Shown here: positions 1 to 6,080 of the stretch, in pieces
Numbering within the stretch: position 1 is the first letter of the stretch
Layout: the number at the start of each line of letters is the position of its first letter
NCBI GenBank assembly: GCA_052386775.1
Contig: JBQTJV010000312.1
Coordinates: 1-6,082, forward strand
Direction: 5' to 3'
DNA: 6,082 bases
Origin: DSOT01 sp052386775
GTDB taxonomy: Bacteria > Pseudomonadota > Gammaproteobacteria > Burkholderiales > SG8-41
Program-made: the position numbers and the translations under genes
Notes under the pieces: generated by a model
Database searches by the model: none
Told to the model about the DNA's origin: nothing
The model's input: the letters and a program-made list of their open reading frames with translations, nothing else

Positions 1-275
1 TCCGCCTTGAGAATCGGTCGGGAGGCGTTCGAGATATCCGTCTCGCCGCGGCAGAATTTCTTGAATCCGCCGCCTGTTCCCGAAATGCCGACCGTCACTC
101 TGACCTTGCCTCTTTTCGCTTTCTGAAAATCTTCCGCCACCGCTTCGGTGATCGGGAATACGGTGCTCGATCCATCGACCTTCACGGTCTGAGCGTTTGC
201 CGCGGCCGGCAAACCCAGCGCCGCAGCGGTCGCCAGTGCAATACCTAACGATTTGAAGCGCATCCTGTTCTCCAT
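1..275 (-). CDS. pstS: PstS-type periplasmic phosphate-binding protein, N-terminal part (gene cut by the window edge)
   Basis: Substrate-binding component of the high-affinity phosphate ABC transporter: it captures phosphate in the periplasm and passes it to PstCAB. Only the first 91 residues are present. Residues 1-28 form a Sec signal peptide: basic start (MENRMRFK), an Ala/Leu-rich hydrophobic core, and a likely signal peptidase I cut after Ala-Asn-Ala (28/29). The mature protein begins TVKVDGSSTVFPITEA, where GSST (35-38) is the family's first phosphate-contacting loop. It continues with SGTGGGF (65-71) and KFCRGETDISNASRPI (73-88), typical of the PstS family related to SphX, in which the Asp/Ser/Arg region lines the phosphate site. 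The ATG at 275 is chosen because GAGGAG (283-288) sits 7 nt upstream; a second in-frame ATG at 263 is less well placed. The gene lies downstream of phoR but has its own Pho box promoter. The family call is firm; which PstS paralogue it is cannot be told from this fragment. Confidence 0.93.
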   Translation of the reverse strand, partial: MENRMRFKSLGIALATAAALGLPAAANAQTVKVDGSSTVFPITEAVAEDFQKAKRGKVRVTVGISGTGGGFKKFCRGETDISNASRPILKA

Positions 276-282
276 CGTGGGG

Positions 283-288
283 CTCCTC
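283..288 (-). promoter_or_regulatory. Ribosome binding site of pstS
   Basis: The minus strand reads GAGGAG, 7 nt before the ATG at 275. It is the only strong Shine-Dalgarno sequence seen in front of any gene in the window, and it favours that ATG over the in-frame ATG at 263. A strong site fits a highly expressed periplasmic binding protein. Confidence 0.8.
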
Positions 289-304
289 TGTCTTGGCTCG
301 GAAA

Positions 305-323
305 TCAGTCGGTTTCCGACTGA
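305..323 (-). other. Perfect hairpin in the phoR-pstS gap (pstS leader stem-loop or weak phoR terminator)
   Basis: TCAGTCGG (305-312) and CCGACTGA (316-323) are exact reverse complements around a 3-nt loop, giving an 8-bp perfect stem. On the minus strand it is followed by ATTTCC, with only three T residues, so it is a poor intrinsic terminator for phoR. If the -10 at 332-337 is used, transcription would start near 325 and the hairpin would be the very first part of the pstS mRNA. There it could protect the 5' end from decay. The hairpin is plain in the sequence; both roles are inference. Confidence 0.6.
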
Positions 324-331
324 GTCCCCGC

Positions 332-337
332 ATGCTA
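332..337 (-). promoter_or_regulatory. -10 element of the PhoB-dependent pstS promoter
   Basis: The minus strand reads TAGCAT, 4 of 6 matches to TATAAT, exactly 10 bp downstream of the Pho box at 348-365. That is the spacing known for PhoB-activated sigma70 promoters, where the Pho box replaces the -35 element. The start of transcription is predicted near 325, giving a leader of about 50 nt. Confidence 0.6.
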
Positions 338-347
338 GCCACCGGCT

Positions 348-365
348 GTTACACCTTTGTGACAG
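348..365 (-). promoter_or_regulatory. Pho box (PhoB binding site) upstream of pstS
   Basis: The minus strand reads CTGTCAC-AAAG-GTGTAAC: two 7-bp half-sites separated by an A-rich 4-bp spacer, matching the Pho box consensus CTGTCAT-AWAW-CTGTCAT. The first half-site matches 6 of 7 and the second 4 of 7. It lies just beyond the end of phoR, ends 72 bp before the pstS ATG, and is followed at 10 bp by a -10-like TAGCAT. The regulator expected to bind it, PhoB, is encoded in the same window. Confidence 0.82.
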
Positions 366-381
366 CGTCGAAAATACTGTG

Positions 382-1719
382 TCAGGTAGCGGGAGCGCTC
401 TGCGGACGCGGGGTTGCAGGTACGATGCGGCGGGCAGGGAAGGAGGCGGTAAACCGGCTGCCGCGGCCGGGTTCGCTGTGAATTTCGAGCGTGCTCTGGT
501 GGCGCAAAAGCGCATGCTTGACGATCGCGAGACCGAGCCCGGTGCCGCCGGTTTCCCGCGACCGGCCGCGATCCACGCGATAGAAGCGCTCGGTGAGGCG
601 CGGAATGTGATGCGCTTCGATGCCGATGCCGCTGTCTTCCACCGTGAACTGCGCCCCGTCCGGGGAAGCGCGCCAGATCAACCGCACCTCGCCGCCGGCG
701 GGCGTGTAGCGAATCGCGTTGCTCACGAGATTGCCGAAAGCGCTCGAAAGCTCGCCCTCCGAGCCGGCCAGGTCATAGCCCTCCGCGGCCTCCAGCACGA
801 TGCGATGCCGGCCGCCGCTCAGCGCCTCGGCATCTGCCTCGAGCTTGGCCAGCAGGCGTGACATGCCGACGTGCTCGTCGCGCGAGGGCTCGGGCGCGGA
901 CTCGATCGTCGACAGCGTCAGCAGATCGTCCACCAGCCGTTGCATGCGCCGTGTCTGCTCCTCCATGAGCTGCAGGTAATCGCGCGTGCGCTGCGGGTCG
1001 AGCTTCAATTCGCGCACGGTCTCCAGAAAACCGGAAAGCACGGTAAGCGGCGTGCGCAGCTCGTGAGAGACGTTGGCGACGAAATCCCGGCGCGTGGTCT
1101 CCAGCATCTCCAGCTGCGTGATATCGCGCGACAGGAGGAGCTTGCGATCCTCGCCATAGGGAATGAGCTGGACGGCCAGCAGGACGCGTCCGGAATTGCC
1201 GGCGCGTATCTGCACCGGCTTCGCGAAATCGCCCGCGCTCGCATAAGCCACGAAATTGGGATGGCGAACGAGGTTCGTGATCGGTTGTCCCACATCGCCA
1301 CGCGCATTGAGGCCGAAATGCCCCTCGGCCACTTCGTTGCACCACTCGATGCGGTTCTCGTCGTTCAGTATGACGACGCCATCGGGGAGCGCCTGTCCCG
1401 CCTGCCGCCAGCGGCCCACTGCGTCGGTGAGCTGGCGTTCCTGCCGCGCCGCCGCTCGCTCGAACCGGTAGAGCAGCGCAAAGATTTCGTCCCATACGCC
1501 GTAACCCTCCGGTACCTGACCGGGTTGCGGCTTGGCAAGCCATGCGACGAGCGCATCGATGTGCCGCAGATGGTGAACGAGGAAGCCGAGGAGGGCGGAG
1601 CTGAATGCCGCCCAGCCGACGACGGCGCCGAATATGAGCCCGGCTATCGAGGCGACGGCGGCGATCGCCAGGATCATTCCCCCGGTCCGAATCAGCAGGC
1701 TGTTCAAGCGAGGTCGCAC
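382..1719 (-). CDS. phoR: Phosphate regulon sensor histidine kinase PhoR
   Basis: Inner-membrane sensor kinase that phosphorylates PhoB when phosphate is scarce and is held in check by the Pst transporter and PhoU in known systems. The 445 residues follow the E. coli PhoR plan. Two closely spaced membrane segments occupy about 13-49, with almost no periplasmic loop. A basic linker follows, then a PAS domain at about 105-200 (LPDGVVILNDENRIEWCN, then DIT at 199-201). The HisKA domain has the phospho-acceptor His219 in NVSHELRTPLTVLSGF. The ATPase domain has the N box (GNLVSNAIRYTP, Asn330/Asn334), G1 (DSGIGI, 362-367), F box (ERFYRVD, 377-383) and G2 (GGTGLGL, 391-397). All catalytic motifs are intact. 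The start is a GTG at 1719, 23 nt after phoB; no clear ribosome binding site is visible, and an ATG at codon 15 would remove residues before the first membrane segment. The C-terminal tail is Pro/Ala-rich (about 430-445) and probably unstructured. Confidence 0.96.
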   Translation of the reverse strand: MRPRLNSLLIRTGGMILAIAAVASIAGLIFGAVVGWAAFSSALLGFLVHHLRHIDALVAWLAKPQPGQVPEGYGVWDEIFALLYRFERAAARQERQLTDAVGRWRQAGQALPDGVVILNDENRIEWCNEVAEGHFGLNARGDVGQPITNLVRHPNFVAYASAGDFAKPVQIRAGNSGRVLLAVQLIPYGEDRKLLLSRDITQLEMLETTRRDFVANVSHELRTPLTVLSGFLETVRELKLDPQRTRDYLQLMEEQTRRMQRLVDDLLTLSTIESAPEPSRDEHVGMSRLLAKLEADAEALSGGRHRIVLEAAEGYDLAGSEGELSSAFGNLVSNAIRYTPAGGEVRLIWRASPDGAQFTVEDSGIGIEAHHIPRLTERFYRVDRGRSRETGGTGLGLAIVKHALLRHQSTLEIHSEPGRGSRFTASFPARRIVPATPRPQSAPAT

Positions 1720-1742
1720 GTCATGGGACGCGTGAAATTATG

Positions 1743-2465
1743 TCACGACTCGCGCGCCGGCGTCCCGCCGGGTGCGTTTGCAGTTTCCCGGAAACGGTAA
1801 CCGCTGCTGCGCACGGTTTCCACCAGGCTGTCATGGCCGGTGGAGGACAACGCCTTGCGCAGGCGGCGGATGTGCACGTCCACGGTCCGTTCTTCGACAA
1901 AAACGTGGTCGCCCCAGACCCGGTCCAGCAGCAGCCGCCGGCTGTAAACCCGCTCGGGATGCGTCATGAAGAAGTGAAGCAGTCGAAATTCCGTCGGCCC
2001 GAGCACGATTTCCCGGTCGTTGCCGGTGACGCGGTGCGTGCCCGGATCGAGCCGCAGGCCCGCTATCTCCACCGCGTCATCGGTGTGGTGGGGAGCGCGG
2101 CGTCTCAGCACCGCCTTGACGCGCGCCAGCAGTTCCCTGGGCGAAAAGGGTTTGGTGATGTAGTCGTCGGCGCCCGCTTCAAGGGCGTCGATCTTGTCGC
2201 GCTCTTGGGTGCGCGCCGTCAGCATGATGATCGGAATATGCTGCGTGCGTTCGGCATCGCGCAACTTCCTGGCATAGGCGAACCCCGACATGCCGGGCAG
2301 CATCCAGTCGAGCACGATCAAGTCCGGCAACGTGGCCCGCAACAGGCTGTCAGCCTCTTCTGCGCTGCGGGCGCGTTCCACGCGGTAACCGGCATACTCC
2401 GCGTTGACGGCTACCAGCTCCTGTATGGCGGGCTCGTCTTCTACCACCAGAATGACGCTGTCCAT
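1743..2465 (-). CDS. phoB: Phosphate regulon response regulator PhoB (OmpR/PhoB family)
   Basis: DNA-binding response regulator that, once phosphorylated by PhoR, binds Pho boxes and recruits sigma70 RNA polymerase. The product is 240 residues, slightly longer than the 229 of E. coli PhoB. The receiver domain (about 1-120) has the acidic pocket Glu9/Asp10, phospho-acceptor Asp53 in VLDWMLPG, the switch Thr83 in MLTAR and Lys105 in TKPFSPREL. The winged-helix domain (about 130-230) has GPTEFRLLHFF and the recognition-helix region EERTVDVHIRRLRKAL (191-206), followed by the wing SSGYRF. An extra polar tail (ANAPGGTPARES) ends the protein. The ATG at 2465 is chosen because MDSVILVVEDEP matches the family start; the open frame extends 14 codons further but overlaps the CHAD gene. 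It begins 5 nt after the CHAD stop, so translational coupling is likely; its ribosome binding site (GGTAAG) is weak and overlaps that stop codon. Confidence 0.97.
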   Translation of the reverse strand: MDSVILVVEDEPAIQELVAVNAEYAGYRVERARSAEEADSLLRATLPDLIVLDWMLPGMSGFAYARKLRDAERTQHIPIIMLTARTQERDKIDALEAGADDYITKPFSPRELLARVKAVLRRRAPHHTDDAVEIAGLRLDPGTHRVTGNDREIVLGPTEFRLLHFFMTHPERVYSRRLLLDRVWGDHVFVEERTVDVHIRRLRKALSSTGHDSLVETVRSSGYRFRETANAPGGTPARES

Positions 2466-2470
2466 GGTGC

Positions 2471-3406
2471 TTACCAGAATACCTTGGTGCCGCGAAATGT
2501 ACCCCACTCGGCATCAAGCCGGGATCGCTGCGCCATCGCGCGGCCCTCAGCCCAGTCGGCGATCATGCCGGCCGCAAGTCCGAGCTGCGGCGTATCGGAG
2601 ATGCGGGCGGCGCGGAGGAGTCGTGGCGTGGTCACGCCGTCGTTGATGAGCCCCAGCACGTTCTGCAGGGCGGTCAGACGCGTGCGCACCTCGCGAGCGC
2701 GGTGCGCGTTGAAGAGCGGCGCAAAGAATTCCACCGGATAGCGCAGTTTCTTGATCGCTATGCGCAGTTGGTGGAGTTCCTTCGATCGATGCTTGTGCAG
2801 TGACTCCCCGCGCTTGCTGACCTTCGCATAACGCCGACGGAGCACCTCCGTTGCGTAACTGCGCAGGTCGACCGGTTCGGAACCGTTGTCCGCGCCGGCA
2901 TCCACGCCCCGCCAGAGCTCCTGGCGCAATGCCTGGATCAGCGCCCCATAACGCGCGGAAGCCACCGTCCGCTGCGCCATGCGCCATGCGGCTCGGCGCC
3001 GGCGCTGAGAGAGCCGGCTGACTTCGTCGAGCCCCGGGACCTCCGGCAGGGATTCGCGCACCTGCGGCAGCGTTTCCAGCATGAACACATCCCAGTCGCG
3101 CGCTGCGCTGAGCCGCCCGGAAAGCCAGCGCAACTCGCCAGTGAGGAATGCGGAGTGCTCGGTGCCGGGGAACACCGCGATTGCGGAACGCAGCCGCCGC
3201 AGCGCCACCCGCATCTGGTGCAGGAACTCGGGATGGGCGCCGGACAGCACCCCCCGCTCATTGGCCTGCAGGTGAACGAGCGCCGTATGCACGATTGCAG
3301 CGCAAGCCTCGGCGACGCTCATCGTCGCGACGATGCCGACGGGCGCCGCCTTCACCGGGCGCAGCGCTGGGCCGTGCAGATTCTCCGCGGGACGGGACTT
3401 GGCCAT
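2471..3406 (-). CDS. CHAD-domain protein, probable polyphosphate-binding protein
   Basis: CHAD (conserved histidine alpha-helical domain) proteins are all-helical, and members of the family have been shown to bind polyphosphate through a basic channel and to locate to polyphosphate granules. The 311 residues show the internal duplication of the fold: HQMRVALRRLRSAIAVF (63-79) and HQLRIAIKKLRYPVEFF (212-228) are the two copies of the His/Arg/Lys motif. The first is followed by SAARDWDVFM (100-109) and the second by LQNVLGLINDGVTT (247-260), the corresponding 'RDxDV / LGxxND' segments. Numerous Arg and Lys residues (for example RRRR at 135-138) make it strongly basic. There is no signal peptide, membrane segment or attached CYTH domain, so it is a stand-alone cytoplasmic CHAD protein. 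It starts 18 nt after ppk1 and ends 5 nt before phoB. No ribosome binding site is clear, and an ATG at codon 29 is an alternative start, since the domain begins near residue 30. The link to polyphosphate is family knowledge plus context. Confidence 0.9.
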   Translation of the reverse strand: MAKSRPAENLHGPALRPVKAAPVGIVATMSVAEACAAIVHTALVHLQANERGVLSGAHPEFLHQMRVALRRLRSAIAVFPGTEHSAFLTGELRWLSGRLSAARDWDVFMLETLPQVRESLPEVPGLDEVSRLSQRRRRAAWRMAQRTVASARYGALIQALRQELWRGVDAGADNGSEPVDLRSYATEVLRRRYAKVSKRGESLHKHRSKELHQLRIAIKKLRYPVEFFAPLFNAHRAREVRTRLTALQNVLGLINDGVTTPRLLRAARISDTPQLGLAAGMIADWAEGRAMAQRSRLDAEWGTFRGTKVFW

Positions 3407-3424
3407 CGCGGGCCGGAGCTGCGG

Positions 3425-5563
3425 CTACGCGGCGGGCAGGCGATTGCCGGACAGCCGTCGGAGGAGCGTATCCTGAGCGCTCACCGCCTTGCCGTGCATC
3501 GAAACGGGACGATAGACGCCATGCGGGTCCATTTCCCACGCGGCGCTGTTGTCCTCCAGGTAGGCGGTCAACGCCTCCGCGATGACGCGTTGCTTGAGCT
3601 TCGCGTCCAGCACCGGGAAGCAGACCTCCACGCGACGGAAGAAGTTGCGCTCCATCCAGTCTGCGCTCGCCAGATATACGTCCTGGGCGCCGTCGTTCTC
3701 GAAGTAGAAAACCCGCGTGTGTTCGAGGAACCGGCCGACGATGGATCGCACACGGATGTTGTGCGAACGCTCGGGCACGCCGGGAATCAGCGCGCACACG
3801 CCACGCACGATCAGCTCGATCTGCACGCCGGCGCGCGAGGCTTCATACAAGGCGTCGATCACCTGGGGCTCCAGCAGCGCGTTCATCTTGGCGATGATGC
3901 GCGCCTTCTTTCCGGCTTTCGCATGGGCGGTCTCGGTGCGGATCGCCTGCATGATCTTCTTGTGCAGCGAGAAGGGCGCCTGCCACAGGTGCTTGAGCTT
4001 GCTTGCCTTGCCGAGCCCGGTCAACTGGATGAAAACTTCATTTACGTCGGCACCGATTTCTTCATTGGAAGTGAGCAGGCCGAAATCGGTGTAGAGCTTG
4101 GTGGTCTGGGTGTGGTAGTTGCCGGTGGAGAGATGTACATATCTGCGCAGCCGGCCTTCCTCGCGACGCACCACCATCAGCATCTTGGCGTGCGTCTTGT
4201 AGCCCACCACGCCGTACACGATGTGGGCGCCGGCCTCTTCGAGCCGCTGCGCCCAGGTGATGTTGGCTTCTTCGTCGAAACGCGCGAGCAGCTCCACCAC
4301 CACGGTGACTTCCTTTCCGCTGCGCGCCGCAGCGAGCAGGATCTCCATCAATTCTGACTGCACTCCGGTCCGATACACCGTCTGTTTGATCGCCACCACG
4401 TCAGGGTCGCGTGCAGCCTGGCGCAGGAACTCGACCACGACCTGAAACGACTCGAACGGGTGGTGCAGGAGGACGTCGCCCGTCCGGAGGATGGCGAAGA
4501 CGTCCTCGTGCAGCGTGCTCAATGCCGGCGTGCCGGGAATGAACGGCGGGTACTTGAGGTCGGTGCGCGCGACCATGTCCGGCACGCTGATGAGGCGCGC
4601 GAGATTGACCGGGCCGTTGACCCGATAAAGATCGTCCGGGGTGAGGCCGAACTGCGCCAGGAGGAATTCGGTAAGGGACGCCGGACAGTCGTCCGCCACT
4701 TCGAGCCGCACTTCGTCGCCGAACTGACGCTGCGGCAGTTCACCCCGCAGCGCCGCGCGCATGTCCTTGATCTCCTCCTCGTCGAGCAGCAGTTCGCTGT
4801 TGCGCGTCACGCGGAACTGGTAGCAGCCCACCACCTTCATTCCGGTGAACAGTTCCGACACGTGCTCGTGAAGAATCGAGGACAGGAACACGAAGTCGTA
4901 CTCCTTGCTGGCAATGTCCGCCGGCAAGCGGATGATGCGCGGCAGGACGCGGGGCGCCTGCACGATCGCGATGCCGGAGTTGCGCCCGAACGCGTCCTTG
5001 CCTTCCAGTTCCACGGCGAAGTTAAGGCTCTTGTTGAGCACTCGCGGAAACGGGTGCGCCGGGTCCAGGCCGATCGGCGTGAGTACCGGCATGGCCTCCC
5101 GCACGAAGTAGTCCTTGATCCAGCCTGCCTGGGCCGGCGTGAAATCCGAACGCCTCAGAAAACGGATGCCTTCCCTTTCGAGCGCCGGCAATAACTCTTC
5201 GTTGAGCAGCCGGTACTGGTCGGCGACCAGTGCGCGCGCTTCACGCGCGACCTGCTGGAAGACGACTTCCGGCTGCGCCTGATCGGCGCCGACGGGCAGG
5301 GCGCCGTTTTCTATCTCGGCGTGAAGCCAGGCAACGCGGATCTCGAAAAACTCATCCAGATTGCTGCTGACTATGCACAGAAATCTCAGTCGCTCGAGCA
5401 GCGGGCAATCCTCTGCCTTCGCCTGCGCGAGCACGCGACGGGTGAAGGCGAGTTGCCCCAACTCGCGGTTGAGATAGGCATTGGGTCCGCTGCGGTTCGA
5501 CGGCGCGATGCTACGCGCCTCGGCAGAAGCGGGCTTCAAAAGCAATGGCGGGATGGTGTCCAC
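3425..5563 (-). CDS. ppk1: Polyphosphate kinase 1
   Basis: Reversibly polymerises the gamma-phosphate of ATP into inorganic polyphosphate through a phospho-histidine intermediate. The 712 residues are near the usual length (E. coli 688) and cover the four-domain fold: N-terminal domain with NRELGQLAFTRRVL (32-45) and SSNLDEFFEIRV (66-77, with Asn68 in the ATP-binding position); a middle 'head' domain; and two phospholipase-D-like catalytic domains. Catalytic His458 lies in GYKTHAKML and the second active-site His615 in RFLEHTRVF, matching E. coli His435 and His592. Arg398 (VYRTG) and Arg428 (LARFDEEANI) match the metal/phosphate-binding arginines. Nothing essential is missing. The start is a GTG at 5563, the only standard start between an in-frame TAA (5585-5587) and the conserved N-terminus; no Shine-Dalgarno sequence is visible before it. 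It is the first gene of the ppk1-CHAD-phoB-phoR cluster, with a Pho-box-like site 173 bp upstream. No ppx gene is adjacent within the window. Confidence 0.97.
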   Translation of the reverse strand: MDTIPPLLLKPASAEARSIAPSNRSGPNAYLNRELGQLAFTRRVLAQAKAEDCPLLERLRFLCIVSSNLDEFFEIRVAWLHAEIENGALPVGADQAQPEVVFQQVAREARALVADQYRLLNEELLPALEREGIRFLRRSDFTPAQAGWIKDYFVREAMPVLTPIGLDPAHPFPRVLNKSLNFAVELEGKDAFGRNSGIAIVQAPRVLPRIIRLPADIASKEYDFVFLSSILHEHVSELFTGMKVVGCYQFRVTRNSELLLDEEEIKDMRAALRGELPQRQFGDEVRLEVADDCPASLTEFLLAQFGLTPDDLYRVNGPVNLARLISVPDMVARTDLKYPPFIPGTPALSTLHEDVFAILRTGDVLLHHPFESFQVVVEFLRQAARDPDVVAIKQTVYRTGVQSELMEILLAAARSGKEVTVVVELLARFDEEANITWAQRLEEAGAHIVYGVVGYKTHAKMLMVVRREEGRLRRYVHLSTGNYHTQTTKLYTDFGLLTSNEEIGADVNEVFIQLTGLGKASKLKHLWQAPFSLHKKIMQAIRTETAHAKAGKKARIIAKMNALLEPQVIDALYEASRAGVQIELIVRGVCALIPGVPERSHNIRVRSIVGRFLEHTRVFYFENDGAQDVYLASADWMERNFFRRVEVCFPVLDAKLKQRVIAEALTAYLEDNSAAWEMDPHGVYRPVSMHGKAVSAQDTLLRRLSGNRLPAA

Positions 5564-5652
5564 CGTTCGGATGGGTTCGGGTCGTTATTGCGCCGGGCTG
5601 GAATGCGGTATTCGCGAGACCTCAGGCAGTGTACCGCTGCGTCCTTGCAGCC

Positions 5653-5683
5653 ATTGTAAGACGGTGCTTGCGCATGCTGTAAG
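5653..5683 (-). promoter_or_regulatory. Possible sigma70 promoter for ppk1
   Basis: The minus strand has TACAAT (5653-5658, 5 of 6 to the -10 consensus) and CTTACA (5678-5683, 4 of 6 to the -35) separated by 19 bp, longer than the ideal 17. If used, the leader to the ppk1 GTG would be about 80 nt. It lies about 78 bp below the Pho-box-like site, too far for normal PhoB contact, so it would be a separate basal promoter. This is a weak call by eye. Confidence 0.25.
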
Positions 5684-5736
5684 CCATGTCTCGACACAAG
5701 CCGCAATGCCGATCGTCAGCGTGTCGTCACGGGCTC

Positions 5737-5754
5737 ATGACTTTTACACGACAG
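5737..5754 (-). promoter_or_regulatory. Probable Pho box upstream of ppk1
   Basis: The minus strand reads CTGTCGT-GTAA-AAGTCAT, two Pho half-sites (6 of 7 and 5 of 7 matches to CTGTCAT) with a 4-bp spacer. A third, weaker unit (CCGTGAC, 5726-5732) follows in the same 11-bp phase. No good -10 lies at the usual 10 bp; the nearest candidate is GACGAT (5712-5717, 3 of 6), 8 bp after the third unit. It ends 173 bp before the ppk1 GTG. PhoB control of ppk is known in enteric bacteria, and phoB itself is in the downstream cluster, so autoregulation is expected. Confidence 0.6.
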
Positions 5755-5766
5755 CCCGATGCGTCA

Positions 5767-5786
5767 TGAATTGCCGTGGCAATTCA
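5767..5786. promoter_or_regulatory. 20-bp perfect dyad with a MarR-like TTGCC-N2-GGCAA core
   Basis: TGAATTGCC-GT-GGCAATTCA has 9-bp arms that are exact reverse complements around 2 nt. The core TTGCC-N2-GGCAA is the form bound by E. coli MarR. The 2-nt centre is too short for a normal RNA hairpin loop, no T-run follows on either strand, and no gene ends here, so a DNA operator is more likely than a terminator. It lies 12 bp beyond the Pho-box-like site. The binding protein is not known from this window. Confidence 0.5.
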
Positions 5787-5967
5787 ATGGCCTCCATCAT
5801 ACTTCGCGCGAATGGCGATAGGCGGCAATGCGCATGTGACAAGCCGCTCGACGACCGGCGCGGAATCCATAATGCGGTAGAGGCAGCAGCAGCCGACTCG
5901 TAAGCGGCCGTTCCAGGGGCGTCGCAGGCTCATTCCGGACTGCGAATCCTGGGGACCTGATGCGTGC

Positions 5968-5976
5968 TGGTAAAAT
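5968..5976 (+). promoter_or_regulatory. Extended -10 promoter of the tRNA-Pro gene
   Basis: TGG-TAAAAT is an extended -10 (TGn plus 5 of 6 matches to TATAAT) ending 27 bp before the tRNA. No good -35 is visible at 16-18 bp. The bases after it (ACCGCCCGGCGC) form a GC-rich discriminator, a feature of stable-RNA promoters under stringent control. A short leader of about 20 nt would then be removed by processing. Confidence 0.55.
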
Positions 5977-6003
5977 ACCGCCCGGCGCTTGCGGCGTATG
6001 CTT

Positions 6004-6080
<77 letters not shown>

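Larger units (their letters stand above)
5564..6003. other. Divergent intergenic region between ppk1 and tRNA-Pro
   Basis: These 440 bp hold no convincing protein gene on either strand; open frames crossing it have no family resemblance and run on as antisense of ppk1 or of the tRNA. What can be recognised is listed separately: a weak promoter-like pair (5653-5683), a Pho-box-like site (5737-5754), a 20-bp dyad (5767-5786), and the extended -10 of the tRNA gene (5968-5976). The stretch 5787-5967 shows nothing I can name. Confidence 0.7.

Noticed and set aside
1737..1742. CATAAT on the minus strand between phoB and phoR, resembling a -10
   Set aside because: There is no -35 at 16-18 bp (the bases are GC-rich), and the 23-nt gap fits simple co-transcription.
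871..1800. Plus-strand open frame of 309 codons
   Set aside because: It is antisense to phoR; the phoR motifs (His219, N, G1, F, G2) show which strand is coding.
1740..2741. Plus-strand open frame of 333 codons
   Set aside because: It is antisense to phoB and the end of the CHAD gene and has no recognisable domain or ribosome binding site.
3155..4357. Plus-strand open frame of 400 codons
   Set aside because: It lies opposite ppk1 and the CHAD gene, both with intact family motifs. Long antisense frames are expected in GC-rich coding DNA, and its His/Arg-rich translation has no family signature.
5481..5903. Plus-strand open frame of 140 codons spanning the ppk1 start and the intergenic region
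   Set aside because: It overlaps the ppk1 N-terminus in antisense, has no family resemblance, and crosses the Pho-box-like site and the dyad.
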